From: GCA-2737665 sp044344795
GTDB lineage: Bacteria > Bacteroidota > Bacteroidia > Palsa-965
Reading direction: 5' to 3'
NCBI GenBank assembly: GCA_044344795.1
Contig: JBIJCF010000029.1
Location: 1 to 44,430, forward strand
Length of the DNA stretch: 44,430 nt
The stretch's first letter is position 1; every line of letters starts with the position of its first letter. The notes beneath the pieces are model-generated. The model worked only from the letters and a program-made list of their open reading frames with translations, made no database searches and was not told the origin of the DNA. Shown piece by piece: positions 1 through 8,448 of the stretch. The position numbers and the translations under genes were made by a program.

Positions 1-1305
1 GCGATGTAGCCAAATGCCATTGCGCTCGCCGGCTACATATATTCCTTCTTCGTAATAATCGTCAATTCTAAAAATCCATTTTCCTTCTTTCAGTCCGTCG
101 ATGTATTCGCCTTGAGTAATGGTGTTTCCCTTCTCATCATATTCTATCATGATGCCATTACGAATTCCATCCATATACGATTCTTCACGCAGCGCTTGTC
201 CACTATCATAAAACCACTTCCAGTCACCGATTGGTCTTCCGCGTTTATCATATTTTCCTTGTTGGTCTATCTTACCGCTGACATGATAAAACTTCCAGGA
301 ATTAATTCGAACTCCGTTTAAATATTCTCCTTCTGCCTTTAATTCTCCGGTGTCGTGATATTCTTTCCATGGACCCTGCTCGCGTCCCTGTGCATCGAAA
401 ATTCCTTCGCCGATAAGTACTCCATCTTTATAAACTTCTCCTGCCACAATTTGTCCATCGGGAGAATATTCCCGGAACACTCCTTCCGGAATTCCGTCTT
501 TGTATGAACCGATAAGCTTTGGTTTTCCGTTATCGTGATACGTAATCTTAGTTTCAATTTTTGAAAGCTCCGGCGGATTTTTAACCAGCTTTCCATATTC
601 CCATTTAGTAATATTTACCAAGTTGCCTACCTCATTAAACTCTTTGAAGTAACCGTGCTTCAAATCATCCAAGTAACGCACTTCTGTTTTTACTTTTCCG
701 TTCGGCCAAAAATCTTTCCACAAGCCTTGTTTCTTTCCTGATGCATCAGTTCTGTTAATTCGCTCTAGCGACTTAATGAATCCTGCTTTATACTCAATGA
801 TCGTGATGATGGTACCCGTTGAATCATACTCATACGCCACACCTTCTTCTCTGCCTTCAATAAACTTGGTAACTTTCTGTTGAGCTCCATTTTTATAAAA
901 CGTGATACACGTTCCGTCCTTGATGTTGTTCACGTACGAATCTTCGCTCTCCAACCAACCTTCACTGTTATATGTTCTTACGGGACCGGTTTTCTTTCCC
1001 GCTTTGTATGTGTATTCATACGTAATTTTTCCCTTATCATTATAAAATTTCCAAGTGCTGTCCAACTGAAAATCTTTACGATTTCCTTCTGATTTTATAT
1101 TACCGTTGGTGTGATACGTTTTCCAATATCCATCAGGCTTACCGTCACGCATAGGACCTTCACTGGAAAGCTTACCGCTAGGGTAATAAAATTTATTGTA
1201 ACCGTTAGGATTTTGATTTGTATCAGTTTGTGACCATAGACAAACAGTGCTAATAAAAACCATCAGCACTAAAAACAAAAATTTCTTACCCTCACGTGTA
1301 ATCAT
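1..1305 (-). CDS. MORN/YwqK-type repeat protein, secreted (partial)
   Basis: The reading frame is open from an ATG at 1305 to the left edge (435 codons, no stop), so the C-terminus is missing. The N-terminus is a signal peptide: two basic residues and a long hydrophobic stretch ending near LWSQ. The rest is about a dozen degenerate repeats of roughly 23 residues with the pattern Y-x-x-G-x-x-x-x-E-G-x-x-x-x-G-x-x-x-G-x-W, for example GKLSSEGPMRDGKPDGYWK. This is the MORN-like repeat of the so-called YwqK antitoxin family, a name that does not establish toxin neutralisation here. Its ATG overlaps the stop of nadA by one base (TAATG), so the two are probably translationally coupled. A role at the cell surface or in the periplasm is inference from the signal peptide; no enzymatic motif is visible. 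Confidence 0.85.
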   Translation of the reverse strand, partial: MITREGKKFLFLVLMVFISTVCLWSQTDTNQNPNGYNKFYYPSGKLSSEGPMRDGKPDGYWKTYHTNGNIKSEGNRKDFQLDSTWKFYNDKGKITYEYTYKAGKKTGPVRTYNSEGWLESEDSYVNNIKDGTCITFYKNGAQQKVTKFIEGREEGVAYEYDSTGTIITIIEYKAGFIKSLERINRTDASGKKQGLWKDFWPNGKVKTEVRYLDDLKHGYFKEFNEVGNLVNITKWEYGKLVKNPPELSKIETKITYHDNGKPKLIGSYKDGIPEGVFREYSPDGQIVAGEVYKDGVLIGEGIFDAQGREQGPWKEYHDTGELKAEGEYLNGVRINSWKFYHVSGKIDQQGKYDKRGRPIGDWKWFYDSGQALREESYMDGIRNGIMIEYDEKGNTITQGEYIDGLKEGKWIFRIDDYYEEGIYVAGERNGIWLHR

Positions 1306-2291
1306 TATAAACCAAGTTGAGCAGAAATATCCAGCATTCGACGAATAGGTTTTAATGCCTTTTGAATTAACTCCGCCTCCATAAGAATTTCAGGCGTTTC
1401 GTGCTTTAAACAAATATACAGTTTTTCGAGGGTGTTTAACTTCATGTGTGGACAATCGTTGCAAGCACAATTATTATTGGGCGGTGCGGGAATAAATGTT
1501 TTGTGTGGTGACGATTTTTGCATTTGATGTAAGATGCCTGTTTCGGTCGCAACAATAAATTTTGTTGCCGGATCTTTAGCAGAATAATTCAGCAATGCTG
1601 TTGTCGAACCGATAAAGTCGGCGATGGATAATAAATCACTTTCACATTCAGGATGAGCAATAAACTTAGCATCCGGATGTTGTGCTTTAAGCTTGGTAAT
1701 TTTTTCCAGCGAAAATATTTCATGAACCATGCAAGCACCGTTCCACAACACCATATCACGGCCTGATTTTTTATTAATGTAGGCTCCTAAATTTTTATCC
1801 GGTGCAAACATGATCTTCTGTGACTCCGGTAAACTTCGCACAATTTGCTCTGCGTTACTGGAGGTGCAAATAATATCACTCAGCGCTTTAATTTCTGCGG
1901 TGCAGTTGATGTATGAAATAACTAGGTGATCCGGATGTTTGAATTTGAACTGCGCAAACTCTTCGGGAGCACACGAATCCGCTAACGAACAACCGGCGCG
2001 CAAATCAGGTAATAGGACTTTCTTGTCCGGATTTAAAATTTTTGCTGTTTCTGCCATAAAGTGCACGCCGGCAAAAACGATGATATCTGCTTTTGTCTTT
2101 TCGGCCTGTTGTGCCAATCCTAAACTATCCCCAATATAATCGGCAATATCCTGAATATCTCCATCTTGATAGTAGTGAGCAAGAATGATGGCATTTTTTT
2201 CCCTTTTCAGTTTTTCAATCTCCTCAAACAAGTCTAATGTAGGATCTATTTTCATTTTCAAATACCCGGTTTTATAAACCTCTTCTATCAT
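1305..2291 (-). CDS. nadA: quinolinate synthase NadA
   Basis: This is a 4Fe-4S enzyme that condenses iminoaspartate with dihydroxyacetone phosphate to quinolinate in de novo NAD synthesis. At 328 residues it has the usual family length. The family motifs are present: AHYY near residue 38, GCSLADSC (cluster Cys about 101), NGACMVHE (about 187) and the C-terminal CNDCPHM (about 280), giving the three cluster-binding cysteines. An in-frame Met at residue 13 (base 2255) is an alternative start, because residues 1-12 lie outside the conserved domain. No nadB or nadC lies in the window. The stop overlaps the start of the repeat protein downstream. The upstream region is the DnaA-box gap, with no clear TAnnTTTG promoter on this strand. 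Confidence 0.95.
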   Translation of the reverse strand: MIEEVYKTGYLKMKIDPTLDLFEEIEKLKREKNAIILAHYYQDGDIQDIADYIGDSLGLAQQAEKTKADIIVFAGVHFMAETAKILNPDKKVLLPDLRAGCSLADSCAPEEFAQFKFKHPDHLVISYINCTAEIKALSDIICTSSNAEQIVRSLPESQKIMFAPDKNLGAYINKKSGRDMVLWNGACMVHEIFSLEKITKLKAQHPDAKFIAHPECESDLLSIADFIGSTTALLNYSAKDPATKFIVATETGILHQMQKSSPHKTFIPAPPNNNCACNDCPHMKLNTLEKLYICLKHETPEILMEAELIQKALKPIRRMLDISAQLGL

Positions 2292-2732
2292 ATTATCTTT
2301 TATTTATATAGTATATTATTATTATTAGCGTGTTAGTATGGTTTATAAATTGTTTTGAATTGTTTGTTTATGTCAGTTATCAGATAAAATAAACTGGTAA
2401 TACACAAGTTTTGTTTCAATAAATGATTGATAACCAAATCAAATAACGCGTAATTAACAATCCCAAAGTTACTGTGGATAACGTTAAATGTGAATATTAT
2501 TTATAGGCATTTAGTGGTAAAAGGTGTTAATGAAAAAGGTCTATGTATTTATTCACATCTGTTGTTTTAGATAGTTATTTCTATATGGCATATCCATATT
2601 CACATCAGCAAATTTTTTTACCGAGAAATTAGTAACAACGAACACACGTTGTTAACACAGTTATTGTGAATAAGCGGGCCATTGTAAATTATTTCTGATT
2701 ATCAGGTGATTAACGAATAAACTGTACCTTCG
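2292..2732. other. candidate replication origin (oriC): DnaA-box cluster in AT-rich gap
   Basis: This is a non-coding, strongly AT-rich gap between divergent nadA and rpiB. Three exact matches to the DnaA box TTATNCACA occur: 2473-2481 (TTATCCACA, minus strand), 2549-2557 (TTATTCACA, plus) and 2665-2673 (TTATTCACA, minus). Near matches with one mismatch lie at 2398-2406, 2489-2497 and 2596-2604. An almost pure A/T stretch at about 2290-2328 could serve as the unwinding element. Chance expectation for exact boxes in 440 bp is well below one. Genes on each side point away from the gap, as expected at a bidirectional origin. The region could instead be DnaA-regulated promoter DNA for its flanking genes. 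Confidence 0.7.
2725..2732 (+). promoter_or_regulatory. possible -7 promoter box for rpiB (TACCTTCG)
   Basis: TACCTTCG differs from the Bacteroidota -7 consensus TAnnTTTG at one position. It lies 21 bases before the rpiB ATG chosen here, directly in front of an upstream in-frame ATG. No convincing -33 TTTG element was seen. Confidence 0.35.
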
Positions 2733-2753
2733 ATGTACATACGATTACATTTT

Positions 2754-3182
2754 ATGAAAGTAGCAATTGGTTGCGATCATGCAGGTTTTGAGCTTAAGGA
2801 AGCGATTAAAACTTATTTAACCGATAAAGGATTAGACATCAGCGATTTCGGTGCATATTCCACAGCGAGTGTGGATTATCCGGATTTTGCACATACTGTT
2901 GCTAAAGCGGTTACGGATAACCAGGTGAGTTACGGGATATTAATTTGTGGATCAGGAAATGGAATTAGTATTGCCGCTAACAAGCATGCCGACATTCGCG
3001 CAGCATTGTGCTGGAAACCCGAAATAGCAGAACTGGCGCGTTTGCACAACGATGCTAACATATTATCATTACCAGCCCGTTTTATCAGTTCAGAAGATGC
3101 GATGAAGTGTGTAGATGTTTTCTTCGCTACAGCATTTGAAGGCGGAAGACATCAGGGTCGTGTTAATAAAATCAATTGCTAG
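2754..3182 (+). CDS. rpiB: ribose-5-phosphate isomerase B
   Basis: This enzyme interconverts ribose 5-phosphate and ribulose 5-phosphate in the non-oxidative pentose phosphate pathway (LacA/RpiB family). The 142-residue protein starts with MKVAIGCDHAG, the family's phosphate-binding N-terminus, and carries CGSGNGISIAANK around residues 64-76 with the catalytic Cys. I chose the ATG at 2754. An ATG at 2733 would add seven unconserved residues and sits directly against the possible -7 box. The next gene begins at a GTG overlapping the stop codon (TAGTG), so the two are likely co-translated. It is the first rightward gene from the candidate origin. Confidence 0.93.
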   Translation: MKVAIGCDHAGFELKEAIKTYLTDKGLDISDFGAYSTASVDYPDFAHTVAKAVTDNQVSYGILICGSGNGISIAANKHADIRAALCWKPEIAELARLHNDANILSLPARFISSEDAMKCVDVFFATAFEGGRHQGRVNKINC

Positions 3183-4135
3183 TGAGGATTCTGATACCCT
3201 TACTGTTTTGTTTCGGAAAACTATTCGGACAAACAAGTTTATTACCGGATATTAATAGCGGCATAGAACCGAATGATTCGGCGCAGATTGCAGCATTCAC
3301 ATTCTACATTGATACTACAGATTTATTCATGCAATCCGGCTATCAGGCTGGGCAAACGGTTAACGACTTTACCTATTACGACACTGCGCACGTACGTTAC
3401 AATCTGGACTCGTTATTGCAGCTTGGCAAACCCGTTGTTGTTATGTCGGGGTCTTTTACTTGTCCGCGATTTCGCAGCGCGGTATTAAATGATTTACCTG
3501 CACTTTTTGGGCAATACAGTTCTCAGGTGACGTTTTTAATTGTTTATACACTCGAAGCACATCCGATGTTTCCTGATTTATCGCCTTTCAGCGGAACGGT
3601 CGACGTTACTGCAACCAATATTAACCAAGGGATTTTGTATCCTCAGTCGGACAACTACTTTCAACGTCGACAAATGGCAAAATTAGCGCAGGACACGTTA
3701 AACATTCCTTGCGCCGTTGTTATTGATGATACAGCAAACACGTTTTACTATACGTTTGGCCCTGCGCCAAGCAATGTTTATGTCATTACAACATCCGGGA
3801 CCGTCTATTCTAAATATGGTTGGCTACATAATAATGGTTTGTTTATAGAGGAAGATTTACAAGCACTACTATCTTCTTTGTCTATTGTCGAGAATGAAGC
3901 TGATCCGGAAATTGTATTTCCTAATCCAATTTCTCAGTCGGACGAAATTGTGATTTCCGGAGATGGCAATTTGGATGTTGAAATTATCAGTACCAATGGC
4001 CAAGTCGTCTTTCGTGAAGAAGGAGAAAACAACATCGAAATAACCATTACCGAAGCAGGTATTGAACATGGATTATATCTTGTTCGGGTTACCGACCAAG
4101 AGGGACGCGTAATCACCAGAAAACTTATTTATTAA
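3182..4135 (+). CDS. secreted iodothyronine-deiodinase-like thioredoxin-fold protein with T9SS sorting domain
   Basis: The protein has 317 residues, with a GTG start overlapping the rpiB stop (a TTG six bases upstream is the alternative). A signal peptide (residues 1-16, ending FGQ) is followed by a thioredoxin-like domain. GSFTCPRFR (Cys about 94) and, 30 residues later, YTLEAHP match the hallmark active-site and helix motifs of the iodothyronine deiodinase family, with Cys where the animal enzymes use selenocysteine. The last 75 or so residues (from FPNPISQ to ITRKLIY) are a T9SS type A sorting domain, so the protein is expected at the cell surface or outside. The deiodinase resemblance is read from motifs only. 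The substrate is unknown; a thiol-disulfide or peroxide-related role is possible. Confidence 0.8.
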   Translation: MRILIPLLFCFGKLFGQTSLLPDINSGIEPNDSAQIAAFTFYIDTTDLFMQSGYQAGQTVNDFTYYDTAHVRYNLDSLLQLGKPVVVMSGSFTCPRFRSAVLNDLPALFGQYSSQVTFLIVYTLEAHPMFPDLSPFSGTVDVTATNINQGILYPQSDNYFQRRQMAKLAQDTLNIPCAVVIDDTANTFYYTFGPAPSNVYVITTSGTVYSKYGWLHNNGLFIEEDLQALLSSLSIVENEADPEIVFPNPISQSDEIVISGDGNLDVEIISTNGQVVFREEGENNIEITITEAGIEHGLYLVRVTDQEGRVITRKLIY

Positions 4136-4204
4136 TTCATCTAATTAACAAGGCGGTTGTGTAAAACAACTGTTTGCCGGTTGCGTCGCAGTGCTGGTTG
4201 CTGC

Positions 4205-4212
4205 TATATTTG
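4205..4212 (+). promoter_or_regulatory. -7 promoter box TATATTTG for M28 peptidase
   Basis: This is a perfect TAnnTTTG. The ATG at 4218 follows after five bases, so transcription should begin at or next to the start codon (leaderless mRNA). It decides the start at 4218 over an upstream alternative at 4191. Confidence 0.7.
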
Positions 4213-4217
4213 TTAGC

Positions 4218-5798
4218 ATGAGTAATTTTAGAATTCCTGTGTTTGTGGCGTGCGCTGCAATTTCTTTATCCTTCGTTTTATTTCAAAATACAACGCCTTC
4301 TGCAACGGAGTATGCCGGAACAATTACAGCTGCAGACTTGAAGACTCATTTGGAAATAATAGCTTCTGATGCGTATGAGGGTCGCGAGACCGGGGAGAAG
4401 GGGCAAAAAATGGCAGCAGAATACATTGCTAAACAATTTAAGTCGTGCGGTATTCCAGAATTGCCGGGAGGCGGATATTATCAGAATGTTCCACTAATTA
4501 AATTTCTTCCCGGGCAAGGCGAAGTAGTGTCGGGAGGAACGAAATACGCTGTTGGCAAATCGTTTTATTTCCTATCCGGAGTTGAGAATATGAATACCTC
4601 TACATCCAAAATAGTTGTTGCCGGATATGGAATAGAAGAAAAAGGTTTTTCCAATTACGGAGCGACCAACATTAATGGCGCAACAGTAATGATTATCGCC
4701 GGAGAGCCAATCAATGGCAAGGGCGTTTCGCTGATTTCAGGCAAAAAAGAACCTTCACCATGGAGTACACAACGACGAAAAAAGATAATGGAAGCCAGCA
4801 AGCGCGGCGCAGCAATGCTGCTGGTGGTGCAGCCGGAATTCGAAAAGGCGCTAAAAGACTACGAACACAGCATCAATACACCAAGCTATAAATTGGACGA
4901 CGATAGCAAGGAAGAGGCCACAGATTATCGCGCTCCGGTGCTGTACATTTCTCCGAAAATGGCGGACGAAATTTTAAAAGCTGCTGGAGCAAAAACAACC
5001 GTAAGTGGCATTCAGAAAGCAAATAAGAAAAAAGCATCATCTGCAAAAACGTTGAATTATACACTGGGCTATAACATCAGTCGCCCGACGCAAAAGGTGA
5101 ACACAGAAAATGTGTTGGGGTATATTGAAGGCACAGATCTGAAGGAAGAACTCATTGTGATTACAGCACATTACGATCACATTGGCAAAGAGGGCGACAA
5201 AGTATATAACGGCGCGGACGATGACGGTTCGGGAACTGTTGGTATTATGGAAATTGCGGAAGCATTCGCGAAAGCAAAACGAGAAGGAAAGGGGCCACGC
5301 AGAAGCATTTTGTGTATGGCAGTTAGCGGAGAAGAACGAGGATTATTAGGCTCTAAATGGTATTCCGAACATCCGCTGTTTCCACTCGCCCAAACCGTGT
5401 GCAATCTTAATATCGACATGATAGGTCGTATTGATGCCGACCACAAGAAAGACAGCAACTACGTTTATGTTATTGGCGCTGATCGCATCAGCGCCGACCT
5501 AAAGACTATTGTAAATCAACAAAACGAGTTGCACACAAAATTGACATTAGATTACAAGTACGATGTTGAAAATGAACCTAACATGTATTACTATCGGTCC
5601 GATCACTACAACTTTGCTCGGAAGGGAGTTCCTGTTGCGTTTTTCTTCAACGGAACACATGAAGACTATCACAAGGAAACAGACGAAACAAGTAAGATTA
5701 CTTATCCGATGATGGAAGTCCGGACGCGACTGGTCTTCTTTACAGCTTGGGAAATTGCACATCGAACGGATCGTCTGCGTATTACCAACAAGAAATAA
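4218..5798 (+). CDS. M28-family zinc metallopeptidase, secreted
   Basis: This is an exported aminopeptidase-type enzyme of 526 residues. The signal sequence (RIPVFVACAAISLSFVLF) occupies the first 23 residues. A protease-associated-like insert spans roughly residues 100-270. The M28 catalytic domain follows with all five zinc ligands in order: His318 (AHYDH), Asp334 (NGADDDGSG), Glu372/373 (SGEERG, including the general base), Asp400 (NIDMIG) and His485 (DYHKETD). The start is fixed by the promoter box six bases upstream and by the signal peptide. lutB begins seven bases after the stop, so the two are probably co-transcribed. A role in peptide scavenging is inference. Confidence 0.93.
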   Translation: MSNFRIPVFVACAAISLSFVLFQNTTPSATEYAGTITAADLKTHLEIIASDAYEGRETGEKGQKMAAEYIAKQFKSCGIPELPGGGYYQNVPLIKFLPGQGEVVSGGTKYAVGKSFYFLSGVENMNTSTSKIVVAGYGIEEKGFSNYGATNINGATVMIIAGEPINGKGVSLISGKKEPSPWSTQRRKKIMEASKRGAAMLLVVQPEFEKALKDYEHSINTPSYKLDDDSKEEATDYRAPVLYISPKMADEILKAAGAKTTVSGIQKANKKKASSAKTLNYTLGYNISRPTQKVNTENVLGYIEGTDLKEELIVITAHYDHIGKEGDKVYNGADDDGSGTVGIMEIAEAFAKAKREGKGPRRSILCMAVSGEERGLLGSKWYSEHPLFPLAQTVCNLNIDMIGRIDADHKKDSNYVYVIGADRISADLKTIVNQQNELHTKLTLDYKYDVENEPNMYYYRSDHYNFARKGVPVAFFFNGTHEDYHKETDETSKITYPMMEVRTRLVFFTAWEIAHRTDRLRITNKK

Positions 5799-5804
5799 TG
5801 CACA

Positions 5805-7184
5805 ATGGACAAGGCCACACGATTTAACGATATTGCCGAAAAGAAGGTTTTTGATGAGGTTCATCGCAGTACGCTACGGAAGAACATCGGTAATTACAAT
5901 CAAAAATTTGAACAAGGTAAAAACCAGTTTGCTAATCTTAATCTGGCGAAAGCCCGCGCAACCTCATTACGCAATAAAGCGATAGAAAATCTCGAGAAAT
6001 ACTTAATTGAGTTTGAAGCCAATTTTATCAAGCGTGGAGGAAAAGTAATCTGGGCTTGTGATGCAGAAGAAGCTAATCGAGAGATATTGCAACTGCTAAC
6101 GAGCAGATCAATTACTTCCGTAATTAAATCGAAGTCCATGGTAACGGAAGAAATTGGACTGAATGGAGCGTTGAAGGCTGCAGGCGTGGAGTCAGTGGAA
6201 ACAGATTTAGGAGAATATATTCAACAACTTTCCGGAGAAGCGCCTTACCACATTGTAACGCCCGCCATGCACAAAAGCAAGGAGGAGGTGGCTAAGTTGT
6301 TTGCAGTAAAAAAAGGCTTGAGCAATGATAGCACCCCGCAACAAGTGATGAATTTTGTGCGCCGTGAAATTCGCACTACTGCAGCGCAAGCGGGCGCAGG
6401 CATTACCGGTGCTAATTTTTTATTGGCCGATTGTGGAGGCGTTGCCGTAACCGAAAACGAAGGCAACGCATTGATGTCGATGGCCGGAAATAAACTGCAT
6501 ATTGTTGTTACAGGAATCGAAAAAATTATTCCATCATTAAACGACTTGGACTTGTTCTGGCCGCTGTTAGCGACTTATGGATCCGGCCAATTGATGACGG
6601 TTTATAATTCTATTGTGTTTGGGCCGCGTCAAGCAGGCGAACAAGACGGTCCCGAAGAAATGGTGTTGGTGTTGGTAGATAATGGCAGATCAAACGTCAT
6701 GAATCAGGTGGACCAACGCCGCGCATTAGGTTGTATTCGATGCGGAGCTTGTCTTAATGCTTGTCCTGTTTACGAAGGCGTTGGTGGTCATGCATACGAC
6801 ACGCCATACAGCGGACCAATTGGTTCCGCACTAATGCCACATATGGGTGGGATGAACGAGTTCCGTCATTTGAGTTATGCCACAACCTTATGCGGAAAAT
6901 GTACAGAAGTGTGTCCGGTTGGTATAGACTTGCATAAATTGATGTTATACAACAGACGCGATGCAATGGCAGAGGACTTTGCAACCAAAACAGAAAACGT
7001 GATGTGGTTTTTCTGGAAAGGCGCGATGCTCAAACGATCTAAAATGGATAAAGGCGGTGCCAAGCTCAAGAACTTTATGTTGCGTCAGTTCTTCAGAAAG
7101 TCTTGGGGCGAACGTCGGGAAATGCCGAACGTCGCCAATAAGTCGTTTAATCAGCTATGGCGGGAACGCAAGGGAATCAAATAA
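5805..7184 (+). CDS. lutB: LutB/LldF-type iron-sulfur protein (LUD domain plus two 4Fe-4S motifs)
   Basis: The 459-residue protein matches LutB, the iron-sulfur subunit of the LutABC L-lactate oxidation complex. Residues about 60-290 form the LUD domain. A ferredoxin domain follows with CIRCGACLNACP (Cys310, 313, 316, 320) and CGKCTEVCPVG (Cys363, 366, 370). A basic C-terminal tail resembles the family. No lutA or lutC is adjacent: upstream is the M28 peptidase (7-base gap) and downstream a convergent gene ends five bases away. Lactate oxidation is therefore inferred from the family, and the partners must lie elsewhere. No terminator is visible in the tiny convergent gap. Confidence 0.9.
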   Translation: MDKATRFNDIAEKKVFDEVHRSTLRKNIGNYNQKFEQGKNQFANLNLAKARATSLRNKAIENLEKYLIEFEANFIKRGGKVIWACDAEEANREILQLLTSRSITSVIKSKSMVTEEIGLNGALKAAGVESVETDLGEYIQQLSGEAPYHIVTPAMHKSKEEVAKLFAVKKGLSNDSTPQQVMNFVRREIRTTAAQAGAGITGANFLLADCGGVAVTENEGNALMSMAGNKLHIVVTGIEKIIPSLNDLDLFWPLLATYGSGQLMTVYNSIVFGPRQAGEQDGPEEMVLVLVDNGRSNVMNQVDQRRALGCIRCGACLNACPVYEGVGGHAYDTPYSGPIGSALMPHMGGMNEFRHLSYATTLCGKCTEVCPVGIDLHKLMLYNRRDAMAEDFATKTENVMWFFWKGAMLKRSKMDKGGAKLKNFMLRQFFRKSWGERREMPNVANKSFNQLWRERKGIK

Positions 7185-7188
7185 TCCC

Positions 7189-7779
7189 CTAGATCATATC
7201 CAAAACAATCAGCACCGCGAATACAATCGCGAATAGCATCAGCGCTCCGCCATAGTACAAAGGCGTAAAAAACAAACCGCCACCAAGCAGAAAACAGATC
7301 AGGTCTATCCAGAAGCGCTGCGTAATACCTTCTTTCAACCAAATTGCCAAAGGCGGAATTAAGAGCGCGAGAATAATCATCACCACCTGATTAACATCTG
7401 TACCGCCATCAGCAGGAGGTGTTGGCTTGGGGGTTGTAATAACATGCTTGTCCGCAGACTTGTCGGTTGTTGTGCTACGGCTTTCTTTTTCTTTGGTAAT
7501 GACGCCGCAGCTGTGCGCAGGCTGTTTCTGTTGAGTTGTTGTTGCGTTAGATACTGCTGATAAAGTTGCGGGGGCGATTTGGGCCGGCAGTATTTGTTGA
7601 TGAGCGATTCCGCTTAAAGTATTGTTTGTAGCCACCTCCGTTTTATTGTTACCAGATGGGCGCTTATCATTTTTAAGATTAAGATAGTAACCACCGGAGT
7701 ACTTCCTTTTAATAATATCAACGGACTGGCATGACGGCATCAAGAATGCTGCACAGAGGAGAAACAGAACTTTTTTCAT
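7189..7779 (-). CDS. lipoprotein with C-terminal YqaE/Pmp3 membrane domain
   Basis: The 196-residue protein begins with a lipoprotein signal peptide (lipobox LMPSC, lipidated Cys17). A low-complexity Thr/Gln/Pro/Lys linker runs to about residue 130. It ends with a YqaE/Pmp3 domain of two hydrophobic helices (from ILALLIPPLAIWLKEG to the C-terminus), the fold of small stress-induced membrane proteolipids. The combination puts a lipid anchor at one end and two membrane spans at the other. Such fused versions occur in Bacteroidota by my recollection. Function is unknown; a membrane-stress role would follow the Pmp3 family. It converges on lutB with a five-base gap. Confidence 0.85.
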   Translation of the reverse strand: MKKVLFLLCAAFLMPSCQSVDIIKRKYSGGYYLNLKNDKRPSGNNKTEVATNNTLSGIAHQQILPAQIAPATLSAVSNATTTQQKQPAHSCGVITKEKESRSTTTDKSADKHVITTPKPTPPADGGTDVNQVVMIILALLIPPLAIWLKEGITQRFWIDLICFLLGGGLFFTPLYYGGALMLFAIVFAVLIVLDMI

Positions 7780-7802
7780 CGTTGAGTTGTTTTACTACAG
7801 GG

Positions 7803-7810
7803 CAAAGTTA
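7803..7810 (-). promoter_or_regulatory. -7 promoter box TAACTTTG for YqaE lipoprotein
   Basis: This is a perfect TAnnTTTG on the minus strand, 23 bases before the ATG at 7779. The spacing gives an ordinary short leader. Confidence 0.6.
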
Positions 7811-7864
7811 TTGAATGCCGCAGAGAATTAGCACCATTTTTCCCAATAACTCGTTGTCTCATGG

Positions 7865-7872
7865 TATATTTG
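7865..7872 (+). promoter_or_regulatory. -7 promoter box TATATTTG for ferritin
   Basis: This is a perfect TAnnTTTG, 19 bases before the ferritin ATG. It is divergent from the YqaE lipoprotein promoter about 55 bases away. Confidence 0.65.
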
Positions 7873-7891
7873 TAATGTAAAAATTAGCACT

Positions 7892-8416
7892 ATGTTATCT
7901 ACGAAAATTCAAACAGCACTCAACGAACAAATTGCTCTTGAGGGCAATTCATCACAATATTATTTAGCAATGGCCTCTTGGGCTGAGACTCAAGGAATGG
8001 ACGGCGTTGCTCAGTTTTTGTATAAGCACGCCGATGAAGAGCGCATGCATATGCTGAAACTGATCAAGTTTGTCAACGAGCGCGGAGGACACGGTGTTGT
8101 TCCGGTACTCGTTGCACCACCGAAAACATTCAAAACGGTAAAAGCCGCTTTTGAAGAAGTGTTGAAACACGAGATTAAAGTTTCCAATGAGATTAATAAA
8201 CTCGTTGATGTTTGTCTGAAAGAAAAAGATTATACCACGCACAATTTTTTACAGTGGTATGTTTCTGAGCAAATCGAAGAAGAAGCATTGGCAAGAAAGA
8301 TATTAGACAAACTGAAATTGATCGGCGGAGACTCTTCCGGATTGTATTTGTTCGACAGAGACCTACAGCAACTTGCGGCAACCGCTGCGGATGGAGGGGC
8401 TGAACAAGCACAATAA
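7892..8416 (+). CDS. ftnA: ferritin (non-heme, FtnA type)
   Basis: This is a cytosolic iron-storage protein that oxidises Fe2+ and stores it as a mineral in a 24-subunit shell. At 174 residues it has the family length. Ferroxidase-centre ligands are visible: Glu17 (ALEGNSSQYY), Glu50 and His53 (DEERMH), and the later EQIEEE segment near residue 127. There is no heme-ligating Met pattern of bacterioferritin that I can place. It is a single-gene unit with its own promoter and a strong terminator immediately downstream. I see no Fur-type operator. Confidence 0.95.
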   Translation: MLSTKIQTALNEQIALEGNSSQYYLAMASWAETQGMDGVAQFLYKHADEERMHMLKLIKFVNERGGHGVVPVLVAPPKTFKTVKAAFEEVLKHEIKVSNEINKLVDVCLKEKDYTTHNFLQWYVSEQIEEEALARKILDKLKLIGGDSSGLYLFDRDLQQLAATAADGGAEQAQ

Positions 8417-8420
8417 ATTA

Positions 8421-8448
8421 AGGGGCGATTGCTCGCCCCTAATTTTTT
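8421..8448 (+). terminator. Rho-independent terminator after ferritin
   Basis: An 8-bp stem (AGGGGCGA / TCGCCCCT, 8421-8428 and 8433-8440) with a TTGC loop is followed by a run of six T at 8443-8448. It overlaps the last codons of the convergent BNR-repeat gene. Confidence 0.85.

Noticed and set aside
1..1305. Toxin-antitoxin function suggested by the YwqK family name
   Set aside because: No toxin gene is adjacent; the gene is coupled to nadA, and the family name is only by similarity of MORN-like repeats.
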